Source: Acidimicrobiia bacterium (GTDB lineage Bacteria; Actinomycetota; Acidimicrobiia; Acidimicrobiales; CATQHL01). Taken from it: a stretch of 32,563 nt of DNA. The DNA lies in the NCBI GenBank assembly GCA_021296415.1, contig JAGWAL010000005.1, positions 1 through 32,563 on the forward strand, read 5' to 3'. Below are positions 9,124 to 15,770 of the stretch, in pieces. The notes under the pieces are model-generated. The model worked only from the letters and a program-made list of their open reading frames with translations. It did not search any database and was not told where the DNA came from. Every line of letters starts with the position of its first letter. Position 1 is the first letter of the stretch. A program made the position numbers and the translations under genes.

Positions 9124-9213
9124 CTTCCCTCCGCTGGCATTACCCAGATCAGGTTCTGCGGGTCGGCGAGTCGCCTCGCCCTCTCAGCCCGATGCCTCGA
9201 GCTCCCCGATTGC
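9124..9213 (-). promoter_or_regulatory. TPP riboswitch (thi box)
   Basis: Read on the minus strand, the leader contains CGGGGAGC, then GGGCTGAGA, then ACCTGATCTGGGTAATGCC followed by AGCGGAGGGAA. These are the invariant blocks of the TPP riboswitch in the right order and spacing; the CUGAUCUGG..AAUGCCAGCG block is nearly identical to the well-known examples. The ribosome site of thiB (GGAGGGAA) lies inside the 3' part of the element, eight or so bases before the ATG. Ligand binding would therefore hide it, implying translational repression of the importer when thiamine pyrophosphate is plentiful. Confidence 0.97.
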
Positions 9214-9220
9214 GCCGACC

Positions 9221-9250
9221 ATTCTACGTCGCGATGAAGGTCGACGGCAA
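9221..9250 (-). promoter_or_regulatory. Probable sigma-70 type promoter for thiBPQ
   Basis: On the minus strand TTGCCG (complement of 9245-9250) and TAGAAT (complement of 9221-9226) are separated by 18 bases. Transcription would start about seven bases later, immediately before the first stem of the TPP riboswitch, which is the position expected for a riboswitch leader. Four of six -35 bases and five of six -10 bases match the consensus. Confidence 0.55.
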
Positions 9251-9367
9251 TGCTGCATCGCGCACGACCTACTGGTTCCCGGCCCGAGTCGCCGGACCGA
9301 CGGTGGTGCCACGCACGTCGCGTGCCTCCGTCATGTGTTGCGCGAACGCTCAGCTAGCGTTGGGGTC

Positions 9368-10822
9368 GTGCCGCACCGCCTCGAGGTCATGTTGACGAGC
9401 CGCCGCTCGGACGGCATCTGGACGTGGCGCGCGGCCGGAGCGCGCCAGCCGAAGGGCGTGCTGGAGCCCGAGTTGCTGCCGGCCGGGGCGGCTGTGGGTG
9501 ATGTTCTGCGGGTGGAGGCCGACGTCAGCGTGGACGGCATCTCCGTGCGCCAGGTGCTTCCGGCCAAGGCCGACAAACCCGAGCCCCCGCGCGTCGAGCA
9601 CATCGGTGGGCAGCGCTTCACGGAAGGAGTCACGGGCCCCAGCCGCATCACCAAGGAGGGCGGTGATCGCGGCGACCGGCGTCCGGGACGTCGCGGAGAA
9701 GGTGGGCGGCAACGCCGCGACGGTGGGGGCGGGCGCGGCCGGCGTGACGATGGCCGACCCCAGCGTTCGGGGTCGGGTCACCGGGGTGGCCGCGGGGACA
9801 GGCCGCAGCGGGCACCGCGCCTGCGTTCAGGGAGTGAGCACCGCGACGCCTGGCTGGCCACGCTTGAGGCCGAGCAGCGGGCAGTCGCCGAACGGCTGGC
9901 GAACGAGGGAATCCGCGCGGTCCGCCAAGCCACCCAGGAGGAGTTTGCGAGCGCTGCCGGCCAGGAGGCGACGGAGTCCGGCGAGGGCGCCGAGGCGCGT
10001 CTCGCCGTCGTGGAGGAGGTGTTCGAGGGATTGCGTGCCGCCGACTGGCGCGATCGAGCCGAGGCGGCTCGTGGCGTGTGCGATGACGTGGAACTGCGCG
10101 ACCTGCGGTCGGTGGTCGCCGGAACACCCCAGAACATCGCCTCCGAGGAGCTCCGCGGTCTCGCTGACGAGTTGCGCAAGAATCTTGTGGCCCGGGTCGA
10201 CCGCGAGCACTCCGCCTGGATCGCGGATCTCGGTTCGTTGCTCAGGAAGGGTCGCGTGATCACCGCCTTGCGGGTCAGCCAGCGCCCGCCGAAGACGGGA
10301 ACGCCGCTCCCGGAGAGCCTGGCGGGAACCCTCCAGTCCTCGGCGGCATCCCAGCTGACCGCGGATGCCGAGGACGACCTGTGGGTGCGCATGCTCGAGG
10401 CGGCGGCCCAGTCGCCGATCCGCTTGGTGCTCGTGGCGGGAAGCGTTCCAGCGGAGCCGTCCGAGCGGCTGCTGCGCACGGTCCGCCGTTTCGGCGACCG
10501 CCTGCCGGCGCTGCGCGCACAGTTCGCCGAGCACCTCGAGCCCGCTGCCGAGCCGGAGCCGCCCGCTGCCGATGCGCCGGTGGAGGCCGAGCCGGAGCCG
10601 CCCGCTGCCGATGCGCCGGCGGAGACCGAGTCTCCCACAGAAGGTGAGCCATCCGGCGAGGATCCGGGTGCGGCTTCGGTGGAGTCCGCTGCGCAGGGCG
10701 ACACCCCGGCGGAGGTCGCGGCTGCTGCGGATCCCTCAGCCGCTGGGGTCCCCGACGCCGATGTGACGCAGGAACTCCCGCAGGCCGCTGGTGAGGTCGA
10801 GGTCGTCGAGCTCGGACAGTGA
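9368..10822 (+). CDS. Uncharacterised Arg/Gly-rich protein with acidic repeat tail
   Basis: Not assigned to a named family. The 484-residue product has three parts. Residues about 1-95 look like a compact beta-rich domain (MLTSRRSDGIWTWRAAGARQ, then PAGAAVGDVLRVEAD). Residues about 95-155 are extremely basic and Gly-rich with RGG-like pieces, suggesting nucleic-acid binding. Residues about 165-400 are helical, with ALRVSQRPPKTGTPLP near their end. An acidic Pro/Ala tail follows and includes a 13-residue duplication. I recall similar layouts in acidimicrobial genomes but cannot verify this. GTG 9368 and ATG 9389 are both possible starts. The last 87 bases overlap the end of the convergent Nudix gene. 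A role in RNA binding is inference only. Confidence 0.7.
   Translation: MPHRLEVMLTSRRSDGIWTWRAAGARQPKGVLEPELLPAGAAVGDVLRVEADVSVDGISVRQVLPAKADKPEPPRVEHIGGQRFTEGVTGPSRITKEGGDRGDRRPGRRGEGGRQRRDGGGGRGRRDDGRPQRSGSGHRGGRGDRPQRAPRLRSGSEHRDAWLATLEAEQRAVAERLANEGIRAVRQATQEEFASAAGQEATESGEGAEARLAVVEEVFEGLRAADWRDRAEAARGVCDDVELRDLRSVVAGTPQNIASEELRGLADELRKNLVARVDREHSAWIADLGSLLRKGRVITALRVSQRPPKTGTPLPESLAGTLQSSAASQLTADAEDDLWVRMLEAAAQSPIRLVLVAGSVPAEPSERLLRTVRRFGDRLPALRAQFAEHLEPAAEPEPPAADAPVEAEPEPPAADAPAETESPTEGEPSGEDPGAASVESAAQGDTPAEVAAAADPSAAGVPDADVTQELPQAAGEVEVVELGQ
10550..10627 (+). repeat. Two-copy 39-base in-frame tandem repeat
   Basis: Unit one (10550-10588) and unit two (10589-10627) are nearly identical and encode EPEPPAADAPVEA and EPEPPAADAPAET in the acidic tail of the preceding gene. 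Being a multiple of three, gain or loss of a unit would only change the tail length. Confidence 0.9.
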
Positions 10823-11137
10823 TACCCAGCGGGCCTCGGCGGCGTCGTCGCCGGCGGCGGGAGTGCCGTCACCGTCGATCGTGACCCAGAAATCGGCGAT
10901 GACATAGTGGTAGTCCTCGCCGATGCGTTCCACCCAGTCGGCGATCCCTTCGCAGCTGGCTTCGAGGCCGGTCTCCTCGGCCACCTCCCGGACCACGGCG
11001 GCCGCCAACGTCTCGCCCCACTCCACTCGCCCGCCGGGTACGGACCACCGGCCGGCCGCGGGCGCCTGCCCGCGCCGGACGAGGAGCACACACCCGTCCC
11101 GTACGGCCACTGCGCCGACGCAGATCTCGGGGCGCAT
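10736..11137 (-). CDS. Nudix hydrolase
   Basis: A 133-residue single-domain Nudix protein, probably cleaving a nucleoside diphosphate linked to another group with Mg2+. The Nudix box is complete: Gly36, five residues, Glu42, seven residues, Arg50-Glu51, two residues, Glu54-Glu55, one residue, Gly57. The protein begins with a typical CVGAVAVRDGCVLLVRR strand pair. ATG 11137 overlaps the stop of the upstream GNAT gene in a TGATG junction, so the two are likely translationally coupled. Its 3' end runs 87 bases into the convergent Arg/Gly-rich gene. The substrate (for example an oxidised nucleotide or a sugar nucleotide) cannot be decided from sequence. Confidence 0.9.
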   Translation of the reverse strand: MRPEICVGAVAVRDGCVLLVRRGQAPAAGRWSVPGGRVEWGETLAAAVVREVAEETGLEASCEGIADWVERIGEDYHYVIADFWVTIDGDGTPAAGDDAAEARWVSLSELDDLDLTSGLREFLRHIGVGDPSG

Positions 11138-11631
11138 CAATCCTGGCCGGCCTCCGGTGCCGGTGCGAGCTGCCGATAGACCTGCAGGGCGCGAGCCGTG
11201 AGCCCGTACCGCTCGAAGAAGTTCTTCGTCACCCGGTCACCGGGCAGTGCGATCGAGTCCACGCCGACCGCACCGGCGGCGGTTGCCCACGCCAGGACCG
11301 CATCCATTAGCGCCTCACCGAGGCCAACCCCTCTGGCCTCGGGCAGCACGTAGAGGGCCTCGACGCCGGCGATCAGGGAGCCGTCGGCGAGCCGTGACAG
11401 CTGGGCTGCTGCGAAGCCCACCGCGGCGCCGTCGAGTGCGCCGAGCCAGAAGCGTCGCGCACCGTCCTGGAGAGCGCGGCCGATGCCGGCGGCGTCGCAA
11501 TCCTCGGGGTAACGGCTCGCCAGGAGCATGGCGCCGCCTCGCTCCGCGGCCTTCTCGCTCCTGGCCGTATTGGCAAGGTCCGCGAGCGTGGCGCCGTCGG
11601 CGTCCGTGGCGATGGTGGCGGTGGCTCTCAG
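11137..11631 (-). CDS. GNAT family N-acetyltransferase
   Basis: The core holds LIAGVEALYVLPEARGVGLG with the acetyl-CoA binding ARGVGLGEAL loop, then GVDSIALPGDRVTKNFFERY, typical of GNAT acetyltransferases. The acceptor is unknown. The only ATG is at 11529, but translation of the frame upstream (RATATIATDADGATLADLAN) looks exactly like a GNAT first strand and helix, so the true protein is longer. No ATG, GTG or TTG exists between the in-frame stop and 11529. A CTG at 11629-11631 overlaps the TGA of the upstream gene as CTGA, mirroring the ATGA and GTGA couplings seen elsewhere here, and gives 164 residues. I therefore give the CTG start, with 11529 as the fallback. Confidence 0.75.
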   Translation of the reverse strand: MRATATIATDADGATLADLANTARSEKAAERGGAMLLASRYPEDCDAAGIGRALQDGARRFWLGALDGAAVGFAAAQLSRLADGSLIAGVEALYVLPEARGVGLGEALMDAVLAWATAAGAVGVDSIALPGDRVTKNFFERYGLTARALQVYRQLAPAPEAGQD

Positions 11632-12110
11632 GGGCCCAGCCTGTCGAGCGACGGGCAGATCTCCTCACCGGAGGGACAGCGAGGATCCGTACGGCTGCCC
11701 AGTTGACTCTTCGACACGAGCAGGAAACAGCCCTCGCAGAGCCACTCGTCGTCGCGTCGCGGCGTGACCGTGCCGAGCATCTCCGCCGGCTGGCCGCTCT
11801 CCGTCTCTTCGGCGTCGTCCGCGCCGGCCAGGTCGTCCCCCGCTGCGATGCGGTCGCGCAGGATGGTGTTGAGGTCGTCCTCGAGATTGTCCGGGTCGAC
11901 CTCGTCGTCGAATTCTGCTTCGCCGGTGGCAGGCCGCTTGGGGGTGCGCTCCTGCGGTTCCTCCTCGTCCTCCTCGGCGATCTCTTCCTCGTCGTCGACG
12001 AGAGGATCTTCCTCGGTGTCGACTTGCTCCTCGAACTCAGGATCGAATTCGCCGTCCGATTCGTCATCGAGATCGAGGTCGAGCCCCATCAAATTCTCAT
12101 CGTCGGACAT
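11628..12110 (-). CDS. DUF4193-like acidic protein with Cys motif
   Basis: A 160-residue protein. The first ~60 residues are strongly acidic and low in complexity. A central VDPDNLEDDLNTILRDRIAA helix is followed by EWLCEGCFLLVSKSQLG, with Cys125-x2-Cys128 and later Cys145 and Cys152, which could form a zinc ribbon. This layout (acidic N-terminus, CxxCFL and SQL near the end) resembles the actinobacterial DUF4193 family, whose function is unknown. ATG 12110 is chosen because GGAG lies about seven bases upstream; the earlier ATG at 12152 falls inside a likely -10 element. The stop overlaps the probable CTG start of the GNAT gene. Confidence 0.75.
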   Translation of the reverse strand: MSDDENLMGLDLDLDDESDGEFDPEFEEQVDTEEDPLVDDEEEIAEEDEEEPQERTPKRPATGEAEFDDEVDPDNLEDDLNTILRDRIAAGDDLAGADDAEETESGQPAEMLGTVTPRRDDEWLCEGCFLLVSKSQLGSRTDPRCPSGEEICPSLDRLGP

Positions 12111-12147
12111 CGGTCGCTCCGGTTGCGTGGGAACACCTGAGAGGCGG

Positions 12148-12153
12148 ATCATA
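12148..12153 (-). promoter_or_regulatory. Possible -10 element upstream of the DUF4193-like gene
   Basis: The minus strand reads TATGAT here, in a 103-base gap between two genes of the same direction. A transcript would have a leader of about 30 bases before ATG 12110. No convincing -35 sequence sits 17-18 bases upstream, so an internal promoter is only possible. Confidence 0.3.
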
Positions 12154-12213
12154 GAGGTGCGCGAGGCCGAACGCGGTGACGCTGAAGCCGCGATTGTCGC
12201 GTGAGGAGGTGGC

Positions 12214-13821
12214 CTAGACGGCGCTGCGCCGGCGCGTCGCGGCGCGCCGTTCGGAGGCGAGTCGCTCGAGTTCGGGCTCGCTGGAGCGGTTCGCGAAACT
12301 CATCATCCCGGCGATGGCCCGGTGCCCGGCGGTGGTCTCGATGAGGCGGAGCATCTCCTGGGCCACGTGCCGGTAGGCGGGATGGCCCTGGGTGCTGCTG
12401 CGCAACTCGATCAGGTGCATGGCCTCCCGGGCGTTCAGCTGCATGACGAAGCGAATGCGATAGGCCAACGAGACGGCGTAGCCGGCCTGCTCGGGGAAAT
12501 GCCCCACCAGAGCGTCGTGCAAGTCTGCGCTCCGCGCCATCGTCTCATCAAAGACCCCGGCGAGTCCCGCCGCCTCGACCGCCTCCGGCATGCTGTAACC
12601 ATGGGTCGGGGCGAGCCGCTGCCACTCGATCGTCAGCATGCGATGGCGCTGCAGGTCGCGGAAGGCGCCGTAGTCGCACAGCACCTCGAACCGGTAGCAC
12701 GGTGCCTCAAGGGCGCGCCCCGGCTTGTGCCGCCTGTTGCCGCGCTCGCCGGCGTAGGTGCGCAGCACGCGCAGACGGTCCTCATCGGACATGTCCGCCA
12801 CACGGGCACGCAAGTCCTCCTCCGGCAGGTCCACTTGCGAATAGAGGGCGCTGCTCACCAGCTTCACTTCGGCATCAGGATCGAAATCCACGAGTTGGAC
12901 GGCCGGCGCCGGGCAGAACTCATCGTCGGTCCCACCGATGAGGCTCTCCGCCAACGCGGCCATGGCCTGCTGCGTTCCGCGCAGGTAGCGACTCCACGCC
13001 ACTCCCCTGTCCTCGATGTCCACGCGCTTGAGGAATGACGGGATGACCTTCCGCAGCTCGGTCAGCATCATGTCGGCGTAGACGCGAACTTCGGGCAGCG
13101 GGTGGGCCCGCATACGCAGGAGCAGGTTCTCGTATCCCTGCCCGCTGCCGTAGATGCCCACATTGGACAGCGAGGCGGCCGGCAGCATCCCGCGGACCGC
13201 GTCGAATGACTTGGCCCGGATGGCCTGCCGATGGACGAAGTCCGAGTCCCCTGGCGCCTTGGGGAACTGCCCGCGGAAGTGCTCGTTCATGATCGGCAGC
13301 GTGGCGGCGTAGGACTCGAACATGCCGTCGAGGTCCGCCACGTAGCGCGCCCCGTGCGCCGAACGCAGGATCTCCGGATCCCGGTAGTACCGGTAACGGC
13401 CGCCGAGGCGCGCGTCGTAGGCGACGTAGCGGGTGGACTGCTCCAGGTACGACATGAGCCGGCCCCACTCGAGCACCTTGGTCAGCAGGTTGGAGGCCTG
13501 CTCGCACGCCAAGTGCACGCCGCCGAGCTGGGCCACCGAGTCGTCGCCGTACTCGAAGAAGACCCTGTCGTAGAGTTCCTCGGCACGCCGCAGGCCGATG
13601 GTGGCATCCACGCCGAGGTCGCCGCTGACATCCAGCTCACCCACGAACTCGTCCAGGAAAAGGCGACGCAGGCTCTTGGCCGACCGGGAGTAGCGGGCGA
13701 AGAGTGCTCCCTTGACGACCTCCGGGAGGTTCACCAGGGCGAAGGTGGGCTCGTCGAGGTTCGTGAAGTAGCGCCGCAGGACGTCGGCCTCGGCTCCGGT
13801 GAAGTTCTCCGCGACGTACAT
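12214..13821 (-). CDS. Tandem ThyX-like protein (duplicated FAD-dependent thymidylate synthase fold)
   Basis: At 535 residues this is about twice the usual ThyX length. Each half resembles ThyX. The first half has SVAQLGGVHLACEQASNLLT and GRLMSYLEQSTRYVAYD (about 95-136), then a SNVGIYGSGQGYENLLLR segment. The second has RFEVLCDYGAFRDLQRHR (about 377-394), then QLNAREAMHLIELRSSTQGH (461-480), which matches the canonical ThyX NAR...LR block. The signature RHRxxSx(N/Q)xxSxRY is split: the first half keeps S124, S129, R131 and Y132 but has Trp-Gly in place of Arg-His, while the second keeps RHR (392-394) and loses SxRY. Classical ThyX makes dTMP with FAD and methylenetetrahydrofolate; whether this form does is unclear. 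It lies 33 bases after the M20 gene. Confidence 0.8.
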   Translation of the reverse strand: MYVAENFTGAEADVLRRYFTNLDEPTFALVNLPEVVKGALFARYSRSAKSLRRLFLDEFVGELDVSGDLGVDATIGLRRAEELYDRVFFEYGDDSVAQLGGVHLACEQASNLLTKVLEWGRLMSYLEQSTRYVAYDARLGGRYRYYRDPEILRSAHGARYVADLDGMFESYAATLPIMNEHFRGQFPKAPGDSDFVHRQAIRAKSFDAVRGMLPAASLSNVGIYGSGQGYENLLLRMRAHPLPEVRVYADMMLTELRKVIPSFLKRVDIEDRGVAWSRYLRGTQQAMAALAESLIGGTDDEFCPAPAVQLVDFDPDAEVKLVSSALYSQVDLPEEDLRARVADMSDEDRLRVLRTYAGERGNRRHKPGRALEAPCYRFEVLCDYGAFRDLQRHRMLTIEWQRLAPTHGYSMPEAVEAAGLAGVFDETMARSADLHDALVGHFPEQAGYAVSLAYRIRFVMQLNAREAMHLIELRSSTQGHPAYRHVAQEMLRLIETTAGHRAIAGMMSFANRSSEPELERLASERRAATRRRSAV

Positions 13822-13854
13822 CGACCGTCGCCGCCGCCCGCTCTCGCCGTCTCG

Positions 13855-15066
13855 TCAGCCTGCCGCCGCGGCGCCGGCCGGCCCGCCGGCGAAGTCGGCG
13901 GCCACTGCGGCCCGAACCGACTCGTCCCCCCAGTAGTCGATGGCCACCGCCGCAAGCAACTTGGCGCCGTCGATCACCCCGCGGTCACCGCTGGCGCTCC
14001 GGGCGTATTCGGCGAAGGACTCGGTGTGGAGGGCCACCTCCGGGGGCGCGACCGCGATCATGGGATGGATCGAGGGAACCAACTGGCTGACATTGCCCAT
14101 GTCGGTGCTGCCGACCACCGTGCGCCCCGCGGCAGGAGTCTGTGGGTGCCGGCCGAGTTGCGCCGCATTGGCGCACCAGAGTTCGACGAGCGGCCCGTTG
14201 CTTCGCACCTCCTGGAAGAGGAACGTGGCCCACTCCAACTCGACGTCGACTCCGGCAGCAGCGGCCCCACCGATCAGGCACGACTCCAGGCGGTCCTTCA
14301 ACATCTCGAGCCGTGCTGCCGTGGGCGACCGGGCATACCAGTGCGCCTCGGCGTAGGCGGGGACGATGTTGGCCTTCTGGCCTGCGTCGGTGAAGATGCC
14401 GTGCAGCCGCTCGTCGTCCCCGATGTGCTGGCGCAGGGCGGCCGCGGCCATGTAGCCCAGCACCGCGCCGTCCAGAGCGTTGCGCCCGAGTTCCGGGGCG
14501 GCCGCCGCGTGGGCTGCGCTACCGCGATAGCGGGCATACAGCTGCTGCACGGCCAGGGTCTGCATCTCCGCCAGTTCCAGGCCTGCGGGGTGCAGCATGA
14601 TCGCCGCGTCGACGCCTTCGAGCGCGCCGCCGTCGATGAGACGGACCTTGCCCCCGCCGCCCTCCTCGGCGGGCGTGCCCAGAATCAGCAGGCGTCCCCC
14701 CAACTCCTCGACCACCTCGGCCGCCGCGAGTCCCGCGCCCATGCCGGAAGCGGCGATGACGTTGTGGCCGCAGGCATGCCCGATGCCCGGTAGCGCGTCG
14801 TACTCGCAGAGGATCGCCACCAGCGGGCCACTGTCCCCGGCCCGGGCCGCGAAGGCCGTCTCCACCCCGTAGGCCTGCCGCTGCACCTCCAGGCCGGCGT
14901 CCTCGGCCGCACCGGCGAGGAGATCGTGCGCGAAGTACTCCTCGAACCCCAACTCGGGGTTCTCGTGAACGCGGTGCGAGATGTCCAGCAGTTGCTCCGC
15001 CCTGGCCTCGACCGCCGCCGCAGCACGGGCCTTGGCGTCGGCCGCTCCGGGCGAACTCTGGGCCAC
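13855..15066 (-). CDS. M20-family amidohydrolase (peptidase M20D/AbgB-like)
   Basis: A 403-residue di-metal amidohydrolase, probably cytoplasmic. Landmarks are HRVHENPELGFEEYFAHDLL near residue 31, CEYDALPGIGHACGHN (88-102) with metal ligands His97 and His101, TPAEEGGGGK (131-140) with the catalytic and ligand glutamates, and GSTDMGNVSQLVPSIHPMIA near the end. This pattern fits the M20D branch, which includes aminobenzoyl-glutamate hydrolase subunit B and N-acyl amino-acid amidohydrolases. The DALPGIGHACGH form is close to AbgB-type enzymes, so a folate-breakdown role beside a ThyX-like gene is tempting but only inference. The start is GTG 15066. It follows the DAG-kinase-like gene after 49 bases. 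Confidence 0.88.
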   Translation of the reverse strand: MAQSSPGAADAKARAAAAVEARAEQLLDISHRVHENPELGFEEYFAHDLLAGAAEDAGLEVQRQAYGVETAFAARAGDSGPLVAILCEYDALPGIGHACGHNVIAASGMGAGLAAAEVVEELGGRLLILGTPAEEGGGGKVRLIDGGALEGVDAAIMLHPAGLELAEMQTLAVQQLYARYRGSAAHAAAAPELGRNALDGAVLGYMAAAALRQHIGDDERLHGIFTDAGQKANIVPAYAEAHWYARSPTAARLEMLKDRLESCLIGGAAAAGVDVELEWATFLFQEVRSNGPLVELWCANAAQLGRHPQTPAAGRTVVGSTDMGNVSQLVPSIHPMIAVAPPEVALHTESFAEYARSASGDRGVIDGAKLLAAVAIDYWGDESVRAAVAADFAGGPAGAAAAG

Positions 15067-15115
15067 GGGGCGAATCTACCACCCGCCGTCGCGCGCTCTT
15101 CGGATTGGATCGCTC

Positions 15116-15724
15116 CTACACGACCACTCGCAGAGCGTCCGGTTCGACCCGGATGGTGAGCGTTCGCGCCTTGCCGGCGGCCAGGCCGTCCAGTCGGACC
15201 GGCACGGGACACTCGAAGGTGGTGCTGAACGAGTTGCGCCGGCTGGTGGCGATGCCGGGGTGCGGAAGATGGGTCCCCGACGGGAGGCGCCGCCAGGCTC
15301 CCAGGCGCTGGCGGGGGGAGAGGTCCGCGTCGCTGACGTCGAGCAGGCCGTCGCCGGGGTGGGCCCGCGGGCCGAGGTTCCAGCCCCCCAGGAAGGCCGC
15401 GTTCATGACGATCAGGGCGCGACCTGCCAGCCAGGAGTGCCGGGCGACCAGGTGCGCCGTGAACCAGTGGATCCGCCCATCGAGCAGCACCGAACCCAGG
15501 TCACAGGTCAACACACTCCCTCCCTCGCGGAGGCGAGCCACGTCGCCGCTGCCGCCGAGCGTGCGGCAGAGGTCCCCGCCGGCGAGGCCCAGGATCGGCA
15601 CGGGCTCACCCCGCCGGCGAGCCTCCTCCACGTGCCGCCGGGCCGCGGCGTCGCTAGTGACGATCACACCGCCGTCGGGCAGTTCCCCGGGAGATCCCCA
15701 GTCGCGGCCGCGCCGGACTCCCAC
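15116..15724 (-). CDS. Diacylglycerol-kinase-like protein (YegS/DAGK C-terminal type, short)
   Basis: A 202-residue protein. RAHPGDGLLDV (120-130), LPHPGIAT (153-160) and PVRLDGLAAGKARTLTIRVE near the end resemble the C-terminal beta-domain of the YegS/DAG kinase family, where an ordinary member reads PDDGLLDV and a DGE strand. The N-terminal half is much shorter than in true kinases and has only LGLAGGDLCRTLGG (45-58) where the ATP-binding GGDGT would be, so kinase activity is doubtful. Start GTG 15724 is supported by GGAGG seven bases upstream. It lies 45 bases downstream of the helicase gene and may be part of the same transcript. Substrate unknown. Confidence 0.6.
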   Translation of the reverse strand: MGVRRGRDWGSPGELPDGGVIVTSDAAARRHVEEARRRGEPVPILGLAGGDLCRTLGGSGDVARLREGGSVLTCDLGSVLLDGRIHWFTAHLVARHSWLAGRALIVMNAAFLGGWNLGPRAHPGDGLLDVSDADLSPRQRLGAWRRLPSGTHLPHPGIATSRRNSFSTTFECPVPVRLDGLAAGKARTLTIRVEPDALRVVV

Positions 15725-15770
15725 GCCGGATCCTCCGCTAGTCCCTCGTGCCGTGTCGCGCCGGCGGGTC

